Of a stretch of DNA of 64,000 bases, positions 58,995 to 64,000 are shown piece after piece. Every line of letters begins with the position of its first letter. The first letter of the stretch is position 1. This DNA comes from Caldilineaceae bacterium (GTDB lineage: Bacteria; Chloroflexota; Anaerolineae; Caldilineales; Caldilineaceae), in NCBI GenBank assembly GCA_958295845.1, contig OY282376.1, positions 1,811,022-1,875,021 of the forward strand, in the 5' to 3' direction. The position numbers and the translations under genes were made by a program. The notes under the pieces were generated by a model. It did not search any database, was not told the origin of the DNA, and was given only the letters and a program-made list of their open reading frames with translations.

Positions 58995-60584
58995 TCACCA
59001 TTCCTCGCCCTTCACCACAACGACAAACCCAGCTTTGCCTGCGTAGCCCTTGCCCCCCGGCAAATTCAAACCCCCAGAATTGCCGTCATTCCCTTTTGCC
59101 CCATGGAAATTGAAAAATTCCGTATATCTGTTGTCGGAGTCGGCTCTCAGTGACACCTCCACTATAAGACGACGCGTAGTGTCCTTATACCGCGGCGAGT
59201 CCACTACGTATCCGTCCCCTCCTATCCTGTTCAGTATTGCCGTCACGCCGTTCCGATTGCAAATGACCCCGGATCTCCTGTCTCCTCCCCGAATCGCCTC
59301 ATCGTAACTTTGAAGCGCTTCATCAAAACGGCCCAGAGTGACGAGTACGTTTCCTTTGTTGAAATGTGCGAAGGGACTACCTTCTTCTATGGCCTCATCG
59401 TAATTGAGAATCGCATCGCCAAACTTGCACAGTTGAAGGTATACGTTCCCTCTATTCAGATAATTCGAAGCTCTCCTTATACTGTCATGGATTCCAATAC
59501 GGATTGCTTCTTCATAATCTTCCAGTGCGCCCGTCAAGTCTTGTAACTCGGCCCTGATATTCCCCCGATTATAGTATAGGTTCCACAGACGGTGTTCGTT
59601 GGTTGGGCCGTCAACCCGCTTTGCAAGTTCCTCTGCAAGCCTCTCTTCATAGCAGAGCGCCAAATCGAAGTCTCCGCGTGCGCCGCTCAAATCCCCCGCT
59701 GCCGCCTTGGCATTCCCTCGGACATAGTGGAAGTATCCAAGGTCTTCATCAGGCCCAAGCGCAACACTCTTATCGTAATGCGCTGTGGCGCCAGGATAGT
59801 CTCCCTGCAGGTAACACTGATTCCCGAGAAGCAGGCTGAATTCCGGATCCTCTATCTGTGGTATTGGAAGTCTTGGGCTGTTCACAACCGAGAACCGCTG
59901 CAAATCGGCGAAAAGACTAGGTTTGCCATAGTCGAGCAACTCTTCAAGTTCTTGCCGGATCTGGGGCTTGTCAGTTGCGGCTATGACTACAGATCTAACG
60001 GCGTCTGCCGGAATCAGAGGCCACGCTTGAACGCTGAAACTTTCGCTTTGCAATTCACGGGCACTATTCTTCTCCTGAACTGACGCCTCGAAGTAAAGAT
60101 TTCCGGCTCGCTCGTCTGGCCATCTGAAAATCTCTTCGACGCTATGAGAGGATTCTCCTGCCGATATCCGCCGAAACCCAATCCCACTGTCCAAGTCCAG
60201 CAGAAACACCCTGCCGTCGCATTCATCCCCTTCACATGCATACCACAATGCCGCCAAAGGATTGAGGGCGAAGTCGAGGAAACCTGTAGCAGCACCGAAA
60301 CCATGCAGTATGGCCAGAAGCTGAATGTCCGGAATCATCTGGCCATCTTCGCTTCCAAAGCCGAATTTTCTTGCAGGATCCAACAATACGGATCGATGAT
60401 AGACCCAGTGCATATCAGAGAAGATTGCCTTCTCAAGGATGCTCGCGTCATTATTGAAAAAATCGATCAGGCGACGGGTAGCCGCAGAATGTAATCTCCA
60501 ACTGCTATCCCCCTGCCCTCGAAACACACACGTACTGGGCAATTCGCCCACTTGGCTTAAGAAGGCCCTTTCAACAGCCGTCAC
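58995..60584 (-). CDS. FRG-domain protein with C-terminal TPR repeats
   Basis: 529 residues. The N-terminal part matches the FRG domain: FRGQGDSSWRLHSAATRR (21-38) and LLAILHGFGAATGFLDFALNPLAALWYAC, where typical members read QHxGxPTRLLDWT. From about 240 a set of TPR units follows (YYNRGNIRAELQDLTGALEDYEEAIRIG and others), ending in a Gly-rich tail (GNDGNSGGLNLPGGKGYAGKAG). The start is GTG with GAGGAG 9 nt upstream. FRG domains occur in defence and signalling proteins of unknown mechanism. The base composition is lower in GC than the neighbours, consistent with acquisition. Confidence 0.82.
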   Translation of the reverse strand: MTAVERAFLSQVGELPSTCVFRGQGDSSWRLHSAATRRLIDFFNNDASILEKAIFSDMHWVYHRSVLLDPARKFGFGSEDGQMIPDIQLLAILHGFGAATGFLDFALNPLAALWYACEGDECDGRVFLLDLDSGIGFRRISAGESSHSVEEIFRWPDERAGNLYFEASVQEKNSARELQSESFSVQAWPLIPADAVRSVVIAATDKPQIRQELEELLDYGKPSLFADLQRFSVVNSPRLPIPQIEDPEFSLLLGNQCYLQGDYPGATAHYDKSVALGPDEDLGYFHYVRGNAKAAAGDLSGARGDFDLALCYEERLAEELAKRVDGPTNEHRLWNLYYNRGNIRAELQDLTGALEDYEEAIRIGIHDSIRRASNYLNRGNVYLQLCKFGDAILNYDEAIEEGSPFAHFNKGNVLVTLGRFDEALQSYDEAIRGGDRRSGVICNRNGVTAILNRIGGDGYVVDSPRYKDTTRRLIVEVSLRADSDNRYTEFFNFHGAKGNDGNSGGLNLPGGKGYAGKAGFVVVVKGEEW

Positions 60585-61819
60585 CTACTTTTCTCCTCTG
60601 GATATCCCCGACGGAATCACTAAAACTGAAAGGCCAACACAAAGTACTTGCCGTGCGTTCTGTAGCAAACTGAGAGCGGATGTCTTCACCAAAAAGGGAA
60701 ACATAATTATACCTGATTACTCCCGCAACCGGCGAATATCTCTCCAATTTGGATATTTCCAGAACCACTTCGAATGGATTCGAACTCAGACCTTCGCCAT
60801 ACTTTTGGTCTCCCACCTTCGACCTGCCCCTAATCCAAACTTCCCCGAGTCCAAACTTCGCCGAGTCCAAACTGTTGTCTTCGAGGACCTCTGTGGTCAT
60901 CCGCAGCCATCCGTGAATTGACTAGGTCTTGCCTTGGCAAATCGCCGTTCACCCGAACATCAGAAGGACCTGGTCCCCGGTGAAACAGTAAACCCCCTCG
61001 CTATTCCCTACAGCCGCTACCATTCTCCGGCCGTCCCTAAGTCGAGGTGTAGCAGCTGTCTCCCGTTCATTCTTGACCGGCGAAGACTCCTCATTCTCGG
61101 CGTCAATCCGTCCCAACTGTCAGAAACACAAAGCATTGCCTTTCCTAATAGGAAAAGATCGCCTGCCTGCCCCGCTTCGTCCTGAAAAGAGTCGAGGCAA
61201 AACCAAATGAACAACGGCTTGAGAACGGCGCAAGCTCACTCGCCGGTCTACTTCAGAACGCTGACTGCAATCGATTGTGTCGTCCGGGTGCCCGGAGCGC
61301 GGGAAATCCCTGCTACTTTCTGGAGGGGTGGAAAGGGAGACGCAAAGCTCGCAACCGCATGTTGAGGTCGCATGTAAGGCTGTTGTTCCCAATGAAATTG
61401 CAGGTGCCAGCATCATTGCTGTTCTGTTCACACCAGGCAGGCCAAAAGTCAACTAGGTATCGTAATCTTAGGTTGTACTTTTCGCGAATACCTATCGTTG
61501 CCTATGGTTGCTGTCCTCTCTGGATTCAACGTAAAGAAGGCTCAATATACCAGAGATTCTGCTTCCTCACTCAGAACGAAATCTGTACCAAGAAGTCTTA
61601 CTGTACCAAATACTTTCTCAAGAAATGGATTGAAGCTTGTCTTGAATGATCTGCGCTTCGCTCTCCGCAGAACCCAAAACCCTATACATCATAAAATACA
61701 CATCTTTTCGCAGTTGTGCAAAATCTGTATAGAAGCTTTTCCCGATTCCTGAGACGTTAGGTCGCTGCCCTTTGACTGGGAATTGCCTGAACCTGGAATT
61801 GCGGCACTTCGGGCCAGCC
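60585..61819. other. 1.2-kb region with no credible gene
   Basis: Open frames on both strands are short, lack recognisable motifs and overlap each other. The region is AT-richer than the genome average around 61380-61740. It contains a 16-bp tandem repeat at 60831-60878. It could be a decayed acquired segment adjoining the FRG gene, but I cannot identify any remnant. Confidence 0.45.
60831..60878. repeat. Three tandem 16-bp units (GAGTCCAAACTTCGCC type)
   Basis: TAATCCAAACTTCCCC, GAGTCCAAACTTCGCC and GAGTCCAAACTGTTGT follow each other with a 16-bp period. The period equals that of the repeat at the sufT end, though the sequence differs. Confidence 0.75.
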
Positions 61820-63415
61820 TCACGTCGCCCCTTCTGGCCCGCTGCCTTCTCCCCTAGCATTCAGAAATCCGCGTGCAATCATCTGCAAAAGCAGTGGCTG
61901 GCTGTAAATCGGCTCGTTGAGTAAACTCTCGGCAGTCAATACCGCCTGGCGTGCAGATCTCTTTTCACCCGCAAAATGCAGCCAAGCCGCCTGCGCCAGT
62001 AACGCCTGCCGCAGCTGCCCCGCCAGTTCCTGCGGAACATCCTCCGAAACAATCGACGCCACCAGCTTGCCCAACGTCTCCAACGGCATTCTTGCCAAAC
62101 GCCCCGGATCGCCTCTATCTGCCCTGTTTTCCGGAATCAGACCGCCAAACTCTCCAGTATCGACATCCGGCTTACCCACCTGCAGCACCCATCCGGCCAT
62201 GGCCGGATGTTCCAATAACGCCGCCGTAACCTTCGACAGCTCTTCCCGCCCTTCTGCCCATAGCGCCGGCCCCGACGCCAGCAAAGACGTTATCTCACCG
62301 GAAACAGGCCCCCCCTCACACGCAAACAGGAACGGACAAAAAAGCGTAAACTCGTCCGGCAGGGCGCGGTCCAAGCTATGCCAGTGGCCTCCCAGACTCT
62401 CTTGCAGGCATTGTCTTGCATCATTGTAAGGAATGGTAACGAATACAGTGCTCTTTCCCGGCGCAACGGAAATCGACAGGGACTCACCTACCTGCCGCCT
62501 CGACGGCAGCTGCTCGCGGTCCAGGCTATCGCTTCCAAATGCCCCAAGAACACCTGCCGTTCCATTGATGCGCAGTCCGACCAGCCTGCATCCTTCACCA
62601 TCTCCGTTACCCAGAAACCACAGGTTCTGCGTGCCCTGTATATCGCTCGGCGAGAGCAGCGCCCACCAGTCATCCGCCTTCTGCAGCGCCCAGCCAACGC
62701 CCGCAAGCTGCAGCTTGCGCAAGCTCCGTGCCGCCGTCCGCGCCAGCTCTGGCCGCAAGGTCAGTTGGAGCGTGTGTAACGCCGAAGCGCTCCGTTCTCC
62801 AACTTCCGGCCCGCGCAGCCCCTCCAATCTGTCCAACGCTGTTTCCGCGACCCCCCGCCGCGAATCGTACGCGATCAGCCGAAGCAGTTCCACCTGGTCA
62901 GCCTCTTCCAGCTGGCCAATCAGATCGAGGACAAGGTAGGCAATATCCTGGTTCTCCTGCCTCATCTGTCGCACATATTCCAGCAGCACATACCGGTTCG
63001 ACCGCGCCTCCGTCACCGCCTCCTGCAGACTCTGCATCACAATCAGGTTCGGGTCCCTCAAATCGCCCATCAGGCCCGCCGAAACCTCGATCTGAAGAAA
63101 CTTCTCCAGAATCATCGCCGCGTTCAATCGAGTCTGAGTAGGATTGTCGCGCCGCCCCGCCTCCTTTCGTAGCATCGCAGCCGTCTCCGGCCCCGGCAGC
63201 AACGCCGCAAGTCGGCCCAATCCCCCCCGCATCTGGCTGCTGCCGGTCACCAGATGCTTGCGAACCGCCGCAAGAACCAGTTCCGCCGCATATTCGCGCG
63301 CAATCTGTTCCACCGCCTGCGCCAATTCCGCCTCAGATTCCGCCTCTCCCAGCCCGGCGACCGCCTCTTCCACCAGCCGCCTCTCCCGAAGCGAATGAAT
63401 TACCTTTTTGCTCAT
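61820..63415 (-). CDS. Helical-repeat (HEAT-like) protein of unknown function
   Basis: 531 residues from ATG 63415 (MSKKVIHSLRERRLVEEAVAGL...). The first 280 residues are amphipathic helices with HEAT-like periodicity (RLNAAMILEKFL, IAYLVLDLIGQLEEADQVELLRLIAYDSRRGVAETALDRLEGL). A beta-rich middle (CRLVGLRINGTAGVLGAF, KSTVFVTIPYNDARQCLQESLGGHWHSLDRALPDE) and another helical end follow. No enzyme motif is seen. The frame is open 47 codons upstream, but AGGAGAGG before this ATG and the non-conserved look of the extension favour the start given. Confidence 0.72.
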   Translation of the reverse strand: MSKKVIHSLRERRLVEEAVAGLGEAESEAELAQAVEQIAREYAAELVLAAVRKHLVTGSSQMRGGLGRLAALLPGPETAAMLRKEAGRRDNPTQTRLNAAMILEKFLQIEVSAGLMGDLRDPNLIVMQSLQEAVTEARSNRYVLLEYVRQMRQENQDIAYLVLDLIGQLEEADQVELLRLIAYDSRRGVAETALDRLEGLRGPEVGERSASALHTLQLTLRPELARTAARSLRKLQLAGVGWALQKADDWWALLSPSDIQGTQNLWFLGNGDGEGCRLVGLRINGTAGVLGAFGSDSLDREQLPSRRQVGESLSISVAPGKSTVFVTIPYNDARQCLQESLGGHWHSLDRALPDEFTLFCPFLFACEGGPVSGEITSLLASGPALWAEGREELSKVTAALLEHPAMAGWVLQVGKPDVDTGEFGGLIPENRADRGDPGRLARMPLETLGKLVASIVSEDVPQELAGQLRQALLAQAAWLHFAGEKRSARQAVLTAESLLNEPIYSQPLLLQMIARGFLNARGEGSGPEGAT

Positions 63416-63553
63416 CTGCGACAGCCACCTCTCCTTTCCTGGTCCGACACCATCCAACCTGCTCCCAACCTCCGCACTGAAGGCCCACCAACGCCAAAGC
63501 CTTAATCTCAACTCGCCTGCAGGCGCCACCACGCCCTCCTGAACTCCGCAGTT

Positions 63554-63585
63554 CACTAAAAACTAAAAACTAACCACTAAAAATT
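63554..63585. repeat. AC-rich microrepeat preceding hairpin repeat copy F
   Basis: CACTAAAAACTAAAAACTAA and CCACTAAAAATT, followed by GCAGTTCCGGGCG and the hairpin repeat, the same arrangement as at 21696. Confidence 0.7.
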
Positions 63586-63589
63586 GCAG

Positions 63590-63703
63590 TTCCGGGCGGT
63601 CGTGCCTTCGGCCCTCCCTTGTGCGGGGGCTGCGCCCCCGCAACGCCCCGCCCTTGTTAGCCACCGTGCTCATTCTCCCCCAGCAAAATGTCTAGCCAAC
63701 AGT
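63590..63703. repeat. GC-hairpin dispersed repeat, copy F (full length)
   Basis: It carries GTGCCTTCGGCCC (first hairpin, slightly degraded), GCGGGGGCTGCGCCCCCGC (second, perfect), CAACGCCCCGCCCTTGTTAG and TGTCTAGCCAACAGTG. Confidence 0.85.
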
Positions 63704-63755
63704 GCCTTCCTCCCCCACTATATTTCAACCCACTGTCCACTGACCTTCGCCGCTC

Positions 63756-63832
63756 ACAAAAAACTAAAAACTGACTACCAAAAACTGCCGTTCCCTGTTC
63801 ACCAAAAACCAAAAACTGACTACTAAAAACTG
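63756..63832. repeat. AC-rich microrepeat (AAAAACTGACTAC units)
   Basis: AAAAACTAAAAACTGACTAC and CAAAAACTG are followed, after CCGTTCCCTGTTCA, by CCAAAAACCAAAAACTGACT and ACTAAAAACTG, giving two or three imperfect long units. Confidence 0.7.
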
Positions 63833-63899
63833 CTGCCGCCGACCACTGCAGTCCCAATTCTTTCAACTCTCCAAGACTCTCATACCTGAAGTATACCAC

Positions 63900-64000
63900 G
63901 TGAAAACCCCTATCCGTTTGCCTCTGCCTCTGCCCGATGGTAGACTGAAATATGTTGTCCGAAGACGCCGTGAAGGGGCGCGAAAGTCCTCCGGATTTGT
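63900..64000 (+). CDS. Possible start of a gene running off the right edge
   Basis: From a GTG at 63900 the frame stays open for 33 codons to the window end (VKTPIRLPLPLPDGRLKYVVRRRREG...), a plausible basic N-terminus. There is no clear ribosome site, and an ATG at 63953 in another frame is also open to the edge. Too short for any family assignment. Confidence 0.25.
   Translation, partial: MKTPIRLPLPLPDGRLKYVVRRRREGARKSSGF

Noticed and set aside
60439..60921. Open frames in the gene-free stretch (also 60571-60900, 61120-61452, 61275-61649)
   Set aside because: No motif, no ribosome site, mutually overlapping and partly translating the 16-bp tandem repeat.
63657..63899. 80-codon open frame on the - strand
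   Set aside because: Made of microrepeat and hairpin-repeat translation; no start context and no family.

Overview
The window looks like a chromosomal segment of a high-GC member of the Chloroflexota, most likely an Anaerolineae/Caldilinea-like lineage. This is an inference from the gene mix (SUF genes with SufU and a SufR-like regulator, TrmFO, many lipoproteins, a GT2/YfhO/flippase block, sulfatase and enolase-superfamily sugar genes) and from the style of the intergenic repeats; no rRNA is present to confirm it. Coding density is high, short start/stop overlaps are common, and GTG and TTG starts occur.

Layout. 1-2656 (-) is a BNR/VPS10-type propeller gene that runs off the left edge. 3224-13211 is a carbohydrate-catabolism neighbourhood: an acetylxylan-esterase-like hydrolase, mannonate dehydratase (uxuA), MsrA, an amidohydrolase, a sulfatase and a galactonate-dehydratase-like enzyme. 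The uxuA gene is cut in two by a complete 2,504-bp IS1595-family element (4846-7349) flanked by a perfect 8-bp target duplication. Besides its transposase the element carries a SPPY-type DNA methyltransferase and an MvaI/BcnI-like restriction endonuclease, and the three genes are chained by ATGA overlaps behind a promoter that starts inside the left inverted repeat. This mobile restriction-modification cassette is the most striking object in the window. 13283-31927 is mostly housekeeping: HAD phosphatase, leuS with a thiamine-binding-like gene and a HIT gene, an O-methyltransferase/radA/glyA set, SCO1, thpR, an Amt-like membrane protein lacking both twin histidines, mltG, a periplasmic-binding lipoprotein, a GT4 glycosyltransferase, pyrimidine-nucleoside phosphorylase and trmFO. 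32026-44504 is envelope-related: an SH3b lipoprotein with a Ser/Asp-rich tandem-repeat insert, a GT2, a giant YfhO-flippase fusion, an alkyltransferase-like protein, CtaG, a HExxH lipoprotein, a PAP2 phosphatase and a nucleotidyltransferase. 44304-49665 (-) is a run of yceD-rpmF-fabD-fabG-nusB-tatA/B-tatC plus a 66-residue coiled-coil ORF. 50131-56739 (+) is an iron-sulfur operon: sufR-sufC-sufB-sufD-rhodanese-sufU-Rieske-sufT, without sufS, behind a sigma70-like promoter overlapped by a perfect inverted repeat. 57032-63415 (-) holds TPR and HEAT-like proteins, including an FRG-TPR protein that may belong to defence or signalling.

Non-coding DNA is rich in repeats: a family of about 80-115 bp GC-hairpin repeats (six copies seen), AC-rich 'CCACTAACCACTG' microrepeats often next to them, and several 14-18 bp tandem repeats, one of which includes the stop codon of sufT. 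I found no rRNA, no convincing tRNA and no CRISPR array.
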